A stretch of DNA of 43,690 bases, taken from contig CAJWVZ010000020.1 of NCBI GenBank assembly GCA_913048385.1, positions 1 through 43,690 on the forward strand, given 5' to 3'. Each line of letters starts with the position of its first letter. Within the stretch, counting starts at the first letter, position 1. The notes under the pieces are model-generated. The model was not told the origin of the DNA. It did not search any database and was given only the letters and a program-made list of their open reading frames with translations. This document shows positions 8,140-16,662 of this stretch, piece by piece. The position numbers were made by a program, and so were the translations under genes. Source of the DNA: an uncultured Gammaproteobacteria bacterium. Its GTDB lineage: Bacteria > Pseudomonadota > Gammaproteobacteria > Pseudomonadales > Pseudohongiellaceae.

Positions 8140-9336
8140 TTAAGCGTGCTGTGCAATATGATCGCTGACAATCGATAATTTTTTTGCAGTTATAAAAACT
8201 TCTCGATTTGTATCATTTTGATCAACAAGAAGGGTCTTCCAATTGATGTCGTTAATCTTTTTTATTAGCACTCGAATTAATTCGATTTGTGTAAGAAAAG
8301 AGTCAGGATCATTTTCTGAGCTGGTCACATTTGCTTTGCACGCAAGGAAGAATTTTTCTAACCTGTCCGGGCGTCGCTTTGCGTCAAGAGAATCGATAAA
8401 TTGCAATAATTCTTTGGCGTTTAATGTTGTCGCGCGCGAAAGCTCGTCTTGATGCCTACTCACTAGGGTCGCAACCTGCTGGCAGGATTTAGGAACACGC
8501 AGGCGGTTGGCAATTTTTTCAGTCAATTTAAAATTTAATTTATGATCGCTGCCTGTTTGTTTCCCTACGTTATAAACGAGAGCGCCGTAAATTGTTGGAA
8601 GGTCAGCCTTAAGTTCTCGCGCGCGACGAAGACTTTGAAGGGTAGCGGTTCCGAATGAAGTGCTTGTTTTTGATGTTGGATTGCACGGCGCGTCAAAGAG
8701 AATTTCAATTTCTGGTAAGATAAATGCTAAGGCACCGCATTTTTGTAGCACTGAAATAAAGACATCAGGACGCTGTGAGTTAAGTCCCTCGGATATTTCA
8801 AGCCACACCCTTTCGGCAGTTAAATCTTGAAGCTCACCATTAGTCGTTATTTTTTGCATTAATAATTTCGTTTCGTTTGCGACTGAAAAACCCAGGGGTT
8901 CGAGGCGTGCTGCAAATTTTGCAACCCGCAATACCCTGAGAGGGTCCTCAACGAAGGCATCAGAAATATGCCGCAACAGTTTTCGTTTGAGATCACCTTG
9001 ACCATCAAAGGGATCGATTATGATGCCTTCTGGCGTTTCAGCAATTGCGTTAATGGTTAAGTCTCGTCTGCTTAGATCGTCTTCAAGTGACACTGATTTG
9101 TCTGCGATGACCTCAAATCCTTTGTAACCTCGTCCAGATTTTCGCTCGGTTCTTGCTAGTGCATACTCTTCTTTTGTTATCGGATGTAAAAAGACTGGAA
9201 ATTCTGTCCCGACTTGATCAAATCCAGCGCTGAGCATGCTTTTCGAAGATTCTCCGACGACCACCCAATCATTGTCTTTGGAGGGCATGCCCAGTAGTTT
9301 GTCGCGAACTGCACCACCAACTAGATAAACTTTCAT
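8140..9336 (-). CDS. cca: CCA-adding tRNA nucleotidyltransferase with degenerate HD domain
   Basis: Adds or repairs the 3' CCA of tRNAs without a template. It has 398 residues, near the 412 of E. coli. The class II polymerase head is intact: GGAVRD (7-12), the catalytic carboxylates D21 and D23 in KDNDWVVVG, RRDLTINA (90-97) and DPLRVLR. The C-terminal region aligns with the HD domain of E. coli Cca, but the metal-binding pair H255-D256 is Y255-N256 here (GALVYNVGK) and the following His-rich loop is also lost. Nucleotide addition should work; the 2',3'-cyclic phosphodiesterase, 2'-nucleotidase and phosphatase activities are probably gone. It lies 7 bases after apaH on the same strand. Confidence 0.95.
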   Translation of the reverse strand: MKVYLVGGAVRDKLLGMPSKDNDWVVVGESSKSMLSAGFDQVGTEFPVFLHPITKEEYALARTERKSGRGYKGFEVIADKSVSLEDDLSRRDLTINAIAETPEGIIIDPFDGQGDLKRKLLRHISDAFVEDPLRVLRVAKFAARLEPLGFSVANETKLLMQKITTNGELQDLTAERVWLEISEGLNSQRPDVFISVLQKCGALAFILPEIEILFDAPCNPTSKTSTSFGTATLQSLRRARELKADLPTIYGALVYNVGKQTGSDHKLNFKLTEKIANRLRVPKSCQQVATLVSRHQDELSRATTLNAKELLQFIDSLDAKRRPDRLEKFFLACKANVTSSENDPDSFLTQIELIRVLIKKINDINWKTLLVDQNDTNREVFITAKKLSIVSDHIAQHA

Positions 9337-9343
9337 ATTTCAC

Positions 9344-10174
9344 TTAGCCGCTTTTGTAACTGACTTTAACGATAGTATCGGTTTCGAGACAAAGCAAGCT
9401 GAGTTCTCTACCCCAAACATAACCTGTGTCCAACGCTCTTATGCCTGACTTGCCCGTGAATCCCTCAAGCGCGGCCCAGTGTCCAAACACAATTTTGGTT
9501 GCCGGAGTCAATTGCTCATACTCATACCAAGGTTTAAATGCTTTCGGAGCTGCATTCACACCGGCCTTTATCTTAAGACGCATGGTGCCTTTTTTGTTAC
9601 AAAAACGCACTCTTGTCAGATAGTTTGTAATTACACGAAGGCGATCGTAGCCCACTAACGAATCGCTCCAACGAACCGGACGATCTCCGTACATTGATTT
9701 TAAAAACTTCCGATAATCGTTATTTTGCAAAGCGAACTCAACCTCTGCAGAAAGGTTCAAAGTGGTTTGCAAAGACCATGATGGGGCTACACCTGCGTGA
9801 ATCATAAGAAAGTTCTCTTCGCCCTTTTTCGTTGTAATCATTTCATGATGCGCTAGGGGTTGTTGCCTCAACCAGTCACTCAATTTTTCACAATCAGGAG
9901 CGTCGAGAAGATCTTTAAGCGTGTCTTTGCCGCGGGCTGGCGCACACTCCTCATTGATTGCGATGAAATGAAGATCATGATTGCCAAGAACGATTTTGCA
10001 AGCGTTGCCTAAGTCATACAGATAACGGAGTGTATCGAGAGACTTAGGGCCGCGGTTGACTAGGTCTCCGACGCACCAAAGGCTGTCCTTTGCTGGATTA
10101 AATTCAACCTTTTTTAGTATTTTCCGGAGGGCTTTATAACAACCTTGGATATCTCCAATAACGTAGGTACTCAT
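9344..10174 (-). CDS. apaH: Symmetrical bis(5'-nucleosyl)-tetraphosphatase ApaH
   Basis: Cleaves Ap4A symmetrically to two ADP; it also acts on Np4 RNA caps in E. coli. The calcineurin-like metallophosphatase motifs are GDIQGC (D8), GDLVNRG (36-42) and GNHD (64-67), followed by downstream HAGV and GHWA histidines. The length from the chosen ATG is 276 residues. The frame is open 27 bases further to a GTG at 10201, but homologues begin MSTYVIGD-like, so I use 10174; the Shine-Dalgarno is weak either way. It is the last classic member of the lptD-surA-pdxA-rsmA-apaG-apaH series, here separated from apaG by about 150 bases. Confidence 0.95.
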   Translation of the reverse strand: MSTYVIGDIQGCYKALRKILKKVEFNPAKDSLWCVGDLVNRGPKSLDTLRYLYDLGNACKIVLGNHDLHFIAINEECAPARGKDTLKDLLDAPDCEKLSDWLRQQPLAHHEMITTKKGEENFLMIHAGVAPSWSLQTTLNLSAEVEFALQNNDYRKFLKSMYGDRPVRWSDSLVGYDRLRVITNYLTRVRFCNKKGTMRLKIKAGVNAAPKAFKPWYEYEQLTPATKIVFGHWAALEGFTGKSGIRALDTGYVWGRELSLLCLETDTIVKVSYKSG

Positions 10175-10288
10175 TTTTTTCTGCCAAAAAACGTTAGTCA
10201 CTAATGTATCGGCAATTGAGAGTTTTTCGTCAATTAAGCTAACTTCTATTGAGGCATTGAAAATTTATAAAGCATTCGTTGGAAGGGA

Positions 10289-10302
10289 AAGTATTAATAC
10301 TT
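10289..10302. repeat. 14-bp perfect palindrome in the apaG-apaH spacer
   Basis: AAGTATTAATACTT is identical to its own reverse complement. It lies in the untranslated spacer between apaG and apaH, in AT-rich DNA. It could be an operator-like site or chance in AT-rich sequence. No loop is available for a stable hairpin. Confidence 0.35.
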
Positions 10303-10326
10303 GTAAGTTTTTTGCGTAAGAGATTC

Positions 10327-10704
10327 TCAATGTATTTTTAATTTGGCGGCAAGTAAAAACGGCTTAATCTGCGCTTCAAACTTTATGCTGTTAGCCGTAA
10401 TCATCTTGTAGCTTCCTTGCATTATGCCAACTTGAGTTTTTATGATGGCGCCACTGGTGTAAATAAAAGTAGTACCAGGAGTTATTTCTGGCTGTTGACC
10501 TATTACCCCGTCTCCGATGACCTCCTCGATGGTATTATTGTCGTCCGTAATGATCCAGTGCCTCGCTAGTAATGTTATGTTTTCGCTGCCTGTGTTGGAG
10601 ATTCGAATTGTGTATGAAAAAACGAAGCGATTATTCTCAGGTTCAGATTGGTTCTCTAAAAATTCAACCTCAGACTTTATTTGAATGTCATCAACGCTTC
10701 CCAT
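10327..10704 (-). CDS. apaG: ApaG (CorD) protein
   Basis: A 125-residue single-domain protein with a fibronectin-type fold, the same size as E. coli ApaG. Conserved blocks are FVFSYTIRISNTG, ARHWIITD, GDGVIGQQPEITPG, YTSGAIIKTQVGIMQGSY and the C-terminal hydrophobic strand. The function is unproven; it was linked genetically to Co/Mg resistance in Salmonella, and the domain also occurs in some F-box proteins. GGAG precedes the ATG by 7 bases, within the end of rsmA. It is separated from rsmA by one base, so it is almost certainly cotranscribed. Confidence 0.95.
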   Translation of the reverse strand: MGSVDDIQIKSEVEFLENQSEPENNRFVFSYTIRISNTGSENITLLARHWIITDDNNTIEEVIGDGVIGQQPEITPGTTFIYTSGAIIKTQVGIMQGSYKMITANSIKFEAQIKPFLLAAKLKIH

Positions 10705-10705
10705 A

Positions 10706-11518
10706 TTAATCTCCTGTCAGAGCATTGCTGATCTCTACATAATCTTCTAATGAGAGGGTTTCAGGACGAAGACTTAGATCAACTGACGATGGTTTTTTCG
10801 ACTCTCGAAGAAGAGCCTTCAGGCTGTTTCTTAGTGTTTTTCGACGTTGATTAAAGGCGGTTCTGATAACCGTTTCTAGTATTTTCGGATCTTTTGCTTC
10901 TATAGGTTTTTTTTTATACGGTTTGAGTCGCACTATTGCTGACCCAACCTTAGGAGCGGGGGTGAAGGCGGTGGACGGAACATTGAACAGATGTTCGACT
11001 TCACAGTGATACTGAAGCATCAGGCCGAGACGCCCATAATTTTTTTCACCCGCTCTTGCTGTGATTCGTTGCACTACCTCTAGCTGTAGCATAAACGTCA
11101 TATCAGAAATCAATTCATGGCTTTTTAACAAATGAAAAAGAACAGGCGTTGAGATATTGTAAGGGAGGTTTCCTACCACTCTTAACGATTTTGGTTGAGG
11201 GTCTAGTATTTTAATATCAAATTTAAGGATGTCTTTCTCTATGACATTGAGTACAGATGAACAATAACGTTCGTTTAAGAATTTAACTAGATCCTGATCA
11301 ATTTCAACGCAATCAAGTTTTGATTTTGAGTCGATCAGAGGCTCGGTAAGAGCGCCTTGTCCGGGACCTATTTCAAGGAGATGATCATTCGGGGAGGGTG
11401 CTATTGCCGCGATGATTTGGTCTATTACTTTCTCGTCATGTAGGAAATTTTGACCAAATCTTTTTCGAGGGATGTGAGCGTAACCGTTTTTGAGTTTGAT
11501 GGGATTAAGTGGTTTCAT
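10706..11518 (-). CDS. rsmA: 16S rRNA (adenine1518-N6/adenine1519-N6) dimethyltransferase RsmA
   Basis: SAM-dependent enzyme that dimethylates two adjacent adenosines in the helix 45 loop of 16S rRNA late in 30S assembly (KsgA; its loss gives kasugamycin resistance). It has 270 residues. RFGQNFLHD at 20-28 is the family opening, LEIGPGQGALT is motif I, and NLPYNIS (117-123) is the catalytic motif IV. A TTG at 11521 precedes the ATG by one codon; ATG 11518 overlaps the pdxA stop as TGATG and is preferred. The order pdxA-rsmA-apaG is the conserved enterobacterial and pseudomonad arrangement. Confidence 0.97.
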   Translation of the reverse strand: MKPLNPIKLKNGYAHIPRKRFGQNFLHDEKVIDQIIAAIAPSPNDHLLEIGPGQGALTEPLIDSKSKLDCVEIDQDLVKFLNERYCSSVLNVIEKDILKFDIKILDPQPKSLRVVGNLPYNISTPVLFHLLKSHELISDMTFMLQLEVVQRITARAGEKNYGRLGLMLQYHCEVEHLFNVPSTAFTPAPKVGSAIVRLKPYKKKPIEAKDPKILETVIRTAFNQRRKTLRNSLKALLRESKKPSSVDLSLRPETLSLEDYVEISNALTGD

Positions 11519-12504
11519 CAAGCATCTCGCGTAGCCAACATTTCCGCAGCTGTTTTAATTGCGTATTCAATGCTGCCGCAGTTTATTTCATTAGTGCCGG
11601 CCAAATCGAGAGCAGTACCGTGGTCGACGGAGGTTCGCACTATGGGAAGCCCAAGCGTTATATTGCATGAGTTGCCAAAACCTTTGTACTTTAGGACAGG
11701 GAGGCCTTGGTCGTGAAACATCGCTAAGACCGCATGAGCGGAATTTAAATATTTTGGTGTAAACAATGTGTCTGCTGCTAGCGGGCCGGTCAACATGCGG
11801 CCTTGATTTTGGAGCTCTTCAATTACTGGCTTTATAACCTCAATTTCCTCGCGTCCAATATAGCCATCCTCCCCCGCATGTGGATTTAGGCCGCAGACTA
11901 AAATATGTGGGTCCTTAATTCCAAATTTATTTTTGAGGTCATTGTTTAAAACCGTTATTACTTTTGAAAGTAAAGTCTTTGTTATTGTTTTAGGAACTGC
12001 TGCTAATGGAAGGTGTGTCGTAGCTAGAGCAACCCTCAGGCCTGCTGTTGCAAGCATCATTACCGTAAGTTGCTGTTTGCACTTTTGTGCTAGAAATTCA
12101 GTATGTCCTGTAAAAGGAATTCCGGCTTGATTAATGACTCCTTTGTGCACAGGCCCAGTAACCAATCCATCTAAATCTTTTCCGATTACTGAATCTACAG
12201 CAGCGTTCAGCGTGCTCATGACATATGATGAGTTCGCCAAGTTCAGTGTGCCAGTTTTTACCTCTTCACTTAAGTGGATTGGTATGATGTGCAATTCTCC
12301 AGCTTTAGCGGTCTTCTCGGCTGAGGAATTCCATTCGATTAATTTTAGGGGGAGCTTAATCTGGGCAGCTCTCGATTCGAGAAGATTAGGATCTGCAAAT
12401 ACTACCAATTGAAAGGCTTCTCTTGGTCTCTGGGCAATCCTCACGCACAAATCTGGACCAATTCCAGCAGGCTCTCCAGGGGTGACGGCGATTCGAATAG
12501 TCAT
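11518..12504 (-). CDS. pdxA: 4-hydroxythreonine-4-phosphate dehydrogenase PdxA
   Basis: NAD-dependent oxidation of 4-phosphohydroxy-L-threonine in the DXP-dependent route to pyridoxal 5'-phosphate. With ATG at 12504 it has 328 residues (E. coli 329). Visible motifs are TPGEPAGIGPD at the N terminus, TGPVHK, the metal-binding TGHTEFLA, and AMFHDQGLPVLKYKGFG near the C terminus. A TTG at 12522 overlapping the surA stop would add six residues, but the family start and a GAG upstream favour 12504. It lies directly downstream of surA and overlaps rsmA by one base. Confidence 0.96.
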   Translation of the reverse strand: MTIRIAVTPGEPAGIGPDLCVRIAQRPREAFQLVVFADPNLLESRAAQIKLPLKLIEWNSSAEKTAKAGELHIIPIHLSEEVKTGTLNLANSSYVMSTLNAAVDSVIGKDLDGLVTGPVHKGVINQAGIPFTGHTEFLAQKCKQQLTVMMLATAGLRVALATTHLPLAAVPKTITKTLLSKVITVLNNDLKNKFGIKDPHILVCGLNPHAGEDGYIGREEIEVIKPVIEELQNQGRMLTGPLAADTLFTPKYLNSAHAVLAMFHDQGLPVLKYKGFGNSCNITLGLPIVRTSVDHGTALDLAGTNEINCGSIEYAIKTAAEMLATRDA

Positions 12505-12518
12505 TGGTCTAAGCTCTA

Positions 12519-13814
12519 TCAATCAATGAATTCTACAAATGCTTCTTCGCGAATTTCTAGTAACCAATTCTGCAACTCAAGATCAAACTTCCGATTTCGG
12601 AGCGCGTTCTCGGCCTGACTATCCATGTATTGAGAACTAAGATCTTGAAGTCGGCGACCCTCGACCTTTGCGACATGCCATCCACCGTCAGTACGGAAAG
12701 TTTCGCTAACTTCATCGACATCAAGCTCATTGATTACTTCTTCCATTGCTGGTGGCATGCCGCCTTCATTGACCCAGTCCAGATCGCCACCAGCAACGAC
12801 TGAGGAGGCATCGTCAGAATTTTGGCGCGCAAGTGTGGCGAAGTCTTCGCCATCAAGAACTCTTTGGCGAAGTTGTTGAATCTCTCGTTCTGCCTGTGCT
12901 TCATCTCTGATCTCGTTTGGGGACAACATTATGTGCCTTATTCTGGTTTGATTGACGAACTGCTCAGTTCCACCTCGTTTGTCGACCAATTGTATGATGT
13001 GCAATCCGTTTCCTGCCTCAATGAGGTCGCTGACTCCCCCAAGTTCCATACTAGTAACTAGGTTAGAAAAAATTCCGGGTAGCTGCTCTGCCTTCCGCCA
13101 ACCGAATTCGGTCCCCCCTATTTCAAAGGAGTTGCTATTTTTTACATCCGAGGCTGCGTTTTTCAGGCTAGCGCTTTGCTTGGCGTCAGAAACGATTTTG
13201 ACGGCTAGAGCGGTTTTTTTCTCTCTCGCTTCAGATGAATCTCCAGTGCTTATAGGAATCAGTACATGCTCTAAAAAATAATCTGCGGCGATCATTTCTC
13301 GCCCCATTTGAGAGTTTAAGAAATTGTTTATTTCTTGTTGGGTGATTGTGATCCGACGATTAACCATTCCTCTTTGCAGCTCTTGAATCGTCATCTGCTT
13401 TCGGACTTGCTCTCGTGTTTCTAGATAAACTCCAGCGTTTTCCAGTGTGTTAACGTAAACATCAAAACTCATATTGTTATTGTTTGCCATATTGCCGAGA
13501 ATTCGGTTTATCGTGTCGTCATCAAAGCGAATGCTTACGCGCTCAGCAAGCTGCATCTGAATGTTTTCGATCACCAATGCCTCGATAATTTCCGATTTAA
13601 AGGTCTCGAAATCTTCAGGTAACGGCTGGTTTGCTCTTTGCGCTTGAGCTTGAATTTCGGTAATCCTAGTATTGACTTCGCTTTGCAAAACGACATCCTC
13701 GTCGACTATCGCAATGACTTTGTCAAGCAACACCCTCTGGGCGAGAAGGCTCTCGCTGAGTGTTAGCATTACTAAAATTATTGCCGAGTGTGTAAAGCGC
13801 ATAGATTTATACAT
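12519..13814 (-). CDS. surA: Periplasmic chaperone / peptidyl-prolyl isomerase SurA
   Basis: Chaperone for outer membrane beta-barrel proteins, including LptD encoded next door. It has 431 residues. A signal peptide covers about residues 1-25, with cleavage likely after LLA before QRVLLDKV. The N-terminal chaperone domain (VIAIVDEDVVLQSEV onward) is followed by two parvulin-type domains, about residues 170-270 and 285-385, the second with the familiar RIRHIMLSP and GGDLDWVNEGGMPP. GAGG lies 8 bases before the ATG. The ATG overlaps the lptD stop by one base (TAATG), so translation of chaperone and client is probably coupled. Confidence 0.97.
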   Translation of the reverse strand: MYKSMRFTHSAIILVMLTLSESLLAQRVLLDKVIAIVDEDVVLQSEVNTRITEIQAQAQRANQPLPEDFETFKSEIIEALVIENIQMQLAERVSIRFDDDTINRILGNMANNNNMSFDVYVNTLENAGVYLETREQVRKQMTIQELQRGMVNRRITITQQEINNFLNSQMGREMIAADYFLEHVLIPISTGDSSEAREKKTALAVKIVSDAKQSASLKNAASDVKNSNSFEIGGTEFGWRKAEQLPGIFSNLVTSMELGGVSDLIEAGNGLHIIQLVDKRGGTEQFVNQTRIRHIMLSPNEIRDEAQAEREIQQLRQRVLDGEDFATLARQNSDDASSVVAGGDLDWVNEGGMPPAMEEVINELDVDEVSETFRTDGGWHVAKVEGRRLQDLSSQYMDSQAENALRNRKFDLELQNWLLEIREEAFVEFID

Positions 13815-16495
13815 TAACGTTGCCTCTGGTCGTCAAAGCCAGGAATACCTTGCAGTAAGAGATTGTTCAGACCTCCGCCGGTCAAATCACCCAGGCCATT
13901 AAGGGTCACCTGGACAAATATACCATTATTTGGCTTTAAGTTTGGTATCAATAGGGCATTTTCATCTACCCACTCGCGGGCAACAAGTCTTATTATCGAG
14001 CAGCAGTTTGAGTACTCTATTCCCGCGAATCGCTCTAAATTGCGCGAGTTGCTATGGTCGTAATTCCAGCGACCAAGAATCTTCCATTTTGGGCTTAGCG
14101 GCCATGCCATGGATAAATCGCTTTGTTCTATTCGAGGGCCAAGGCGTTGAGAAAGTGAAGCCCAAGCTGGATCTAAAACGGCACCGATTTTTTTTGGGTC
14201 ATAGAATGTTCGTACTCGGTGATTAATGTTTAAGACTCGCTGGCCTTGATCTTGATACCGAAGGCTGGCTCTTGCTTCATCGAAACCCCTTAATGTTTCA
14301 TTCCATTGAAACTCGCTTCGGAACTTCCAATTTGACTTAAAGGTGAGGCTGAATTCACCGGCAATAGCGGATGAGTTGTTCTTAAGTGAATACCTTGGTA
14401 CCCAGTTTCCCAAGGGGTTCTCTAAGTCAACTTTTCGTTCTTTAAAATACTCTATTCTGCCGAGACTGACTCGGGCCTTTTCACGCCCTTTGGCATCAAT
14501 GACCCTGCTGGTTATTGCCGTTGTGAGTTGGTTACTATCAGAGACTCTATCCCCGCCTGAGAAACGCTCATCTCTAAATAGCTGAGGGAAACTAAAGCTT
14601 AGCTCAGAAGTATCAAAAAGGGGCAGGTGGCGTTGATCTTGGTATCCACTGTATAAGTAATAGACTCGGGGTTCGATGGTTTGGGTGAATTCAGGGTGTG
14701 TAGAACGTTCGAAGACCAGTCCAGCGTCTATACTATACAAGGGAATGCCGAAGGATTCGGTTTTTTGAGTGTGTTTCGCTTGACGGTTTAGATCATAGTT
14801 CTTGAATAGATATCGCGCTTTTGTTCGCAAGAAACTTCCCGGCTTTTCTCGAGACCATGCAATTTCCGGTTCGGCGGTCAAACGCGAGCCACTGACTAAT
14901 GCGCCTGTTTCAATTTGCTCCAGACTTAACATTGATTCTTTTAGTTTGCGATCAAACGTCGTAAATTCTGTTTCCATCGATGCCTTGAAGCCAGAAGTTT
15001 GGTTTGATTTTAATCTGAAAGTTAACTGCGGTAGGCGATCGTAGGGTTTATTGATATCCAAATTGGATACGAACGGGTCGATAATTTGGAATCGTTGAAA
15101 ATTTAGACCAGCATCACCCCAATCTCCGTTGAGAGCCAAGCTAGCCTGCTGGTTAAGATTAGTCTCGCTTGCAGTATTGAGCCCACTGTTACTGAAGTCG
15201 TAAAAATAATTGCGATCACTCACTGAATTGAAGTCTATAAAGCTGCTAAACGGGCCAAGTTGGCCGCTATGCTCTAGTCCAACAAACCAGCGTTTTTCAG
15301 CGCTGCCTTCTTGCTGTAAAAGCTTGTCTTGATGTAAAAACGAAACATTCAAGGTGTTCATCGAACTTTCAGAGAGGTAGCGCACCTCAGTACCTAGCAT
15401 CGCTCCACGATCGGAAATAAACCTCGGGTTTAGCGTCGCATCTAATTGTGGAGCTAAATTGAGATAGTAAGGTATTTCAATATCGGTTCCGTTATTGCGT
15501 GTTGATCCTATAGTTGCTGGAAGAAATCCTGACATTCGAGTCTCGTTAATTGGAAATTTTAAAGTATAAGGGTAATAAAAGATCGGAATCTCTTTTATTC
15601 TTAGGCTCATAGCAGTGGCGGCGCCCTGGCCGAGCCCCTCATTTAAAGTCAACGTTTCGGCGTGGATAGACCAGAATGGCTCCTCTGGCTCACATCGACT
15701 GAACTCAGCATTGGCCAATGTAATTAAGCTTAATTCTCTCTCATACTGAATTTGGTCAGCACGACCGTGGGCGCCAATCTCATGCATCACGTAAGTTGCG
15801 TTTCTAACTGAATTGGTTTGTGTTTTCGAATCGACATTTGCCGACGTTCCACGCATCAGTAGGCCGGGCTCTCTGATAGAGACATCGCCGATTAAAGTTA
15901 CGGTCTCTGATTCTTGATTAATGATTGTCGAGGCATTTTTATCTAAATTAATGATTGTTCTGTAGCCTTGACTCACCGTAACTTCACCCAACAGTTCCAC
16001 TGTCGTTTTGTTTCTCTGTATTAAACCATCTGTTGTTGTGAAAGTGGTAGCAGCTTGGCTTGGATTGTTTGCCGCGCTTTTGGTTACTCCGCTGCGGTCA
16101 ATAAAAGCACCACAACAAGCTGGATCGTGCATTTCAAGCTCTGTCACGGTCATTTCCCTCAGGTTAACCCATTCAGTTCGACCGATTGTAAGTTCTGTTT
16201 TTAGTGTAGAAGGTTCTTGAATAGATTTCGCGTGTATCGTTTGTGAAGAGCGACCCAATTGCCCTGAATTTGAATTTGAATTTGAATTTGAATTTGCGCC
16301 TCTGCTGCAATTCCACTCATTGTCACCACTCTCTGCTACACAGACAATTAGCGGATACAGGTCTTTAGCAAAGCTGAAACAGGATTGCAGAGGGATTGAG
16401 AGAATTACTGCAAATAACAAAATGTGTTTGGCTTTTAAGCGTTGAAAGTGCTCATCAATTAGAGCCCATTTTTTAGTGGGGATACACAATGGCAT
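13814..16495 (-). CDS. lptD: LPS-assembly outer membrane protein LptD
   Basis: Outer membrane beta-barrel that, with LptE, inserts lipopolysaccharide into the outer leaflet. From the chosen ATG it has 893 residues. A hydrophobic signal segment (HILLFAVILSIPLQS) follows a long charged start. Then come a Cys-containing linker, CCGAF (typical of pseudomonad LptD), the LptA-like OstA domain, and a C-terminal barrel with the adjacent cysteines YSNCCS, equivalent to the E. coli C724-C725 disulfide pair. The linker contains five Asn-Ser units encoded by a hexanucleotide repeat. A TTG at 16531 would add 12 residues; neither start has a good Shine-Dalgarno. First gene of the surA-pdxA-rsmA-apaG train. 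Confidence 0.94.
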   Translation of the reverse strand: MPLCIPTKKWALIDEHFQRLKAKHILLFAVILSIPLQSCFSFAKDLYPLIVCVAESGDNEWNCSRGANSNSNSNSNSGQLGRSSQTIHAKSIQEPSTLKTELTIGRTEWVNLREMTVTELEMHDPACCGAFIDRSGVTKSAANNPSQAATTFTTTDGLIQRNKTTVELLGEVTVSQGYRTIINLDKNASTIINQESETVTLIGDVSIREPGLLMRGTSANVDSKTQTNSVRNATYVMHEIGAHGRADQIQYERELSLITLANAEFSRCEPEEPFWSIHAETLTLNEGLGQGAATAMSLRIKEIPIFYYPYTLKFPINETRMSGFLPATIGSTRNNGTDIEIPYYLNLAPQLDATLNPRFISDRGAMLGTEVRYLSESSMNTLNVSFLHQDKLLQQEGSAEKRWFVGLEHSGQLGPFSSFIDFNSVSDRNYFYDFSNSGLNTASETNLNQQASLALNGDWGDAGLNFQRFQIIDPFVSNLDINKPYDRLPQLTFRLKSNQTSGFKASMETEFTTFDRKLKESMLSLEQIETGALVSGSRLTAEPEIAWSREKPGSFLRTKARYLFKNYDLNRQAKHTQKTESFGIPLYSIDAGLVFERSTHPEFTQTIEPRVYYLYSGYQDQRHLPLFDTSELSFSFPQLFRDERFSGGDRVSDSNQLTTAITSRVIDAKGREKARVSLGRIEYFKERKVDLENPLGNWVPRYSLKNNSSAIAGEFSLTFKSNWKFRSEFQWNETLRGFDEARASLRYQDQGQRVLNINHRVRTFYDPKKIGAVLDPAWASLSQRLGPRIEQSDLSMAWPLSPKWKILGRWNYDHSNSRNLERFAGIEYSNCCSIIRLVAREWVDENALLIPNLKPNNGIFVQVTLNGLGDLTGGGLNNLLLQGIPGFDDQRQR
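16265..16296 (-). repeat. Hexanucleotide repeat inside lptD
   Basis: Five full copies plus two bases of the 6-bp unit TGAATT (plus strand), coding for alternating Asn-Ser on the minus strand. Copy-number change would lengthen or shorten the linker by two residues per unit without a frameshift. It lies between the signal peptide and the OstA domain. Confidence 0.9.
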
Positions 16496-16662
16496 GCTCG
16501 TGAGCTTCAGTGTTAGCAGATCATTAGTCAAACAATTGGAAATTGGACCGATGATATATCTAGTTAATGATTAAACTATGTTGTCCTACGAAAGGATAAT
16601 AAGGGATTGCTAGTCGAAAGCAAAGTTATGATCTCTTTTAGTTACTGTGTTTTAAGGGTTTT

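Noticed and set aside
10145..10153. ApaH motif reads GDIQG rather than GDxHG
   Set aside because: As I recall, Pseudomonas ApaH also has GDLQG, so this looks like a normal subgroup variant and not lost activity.
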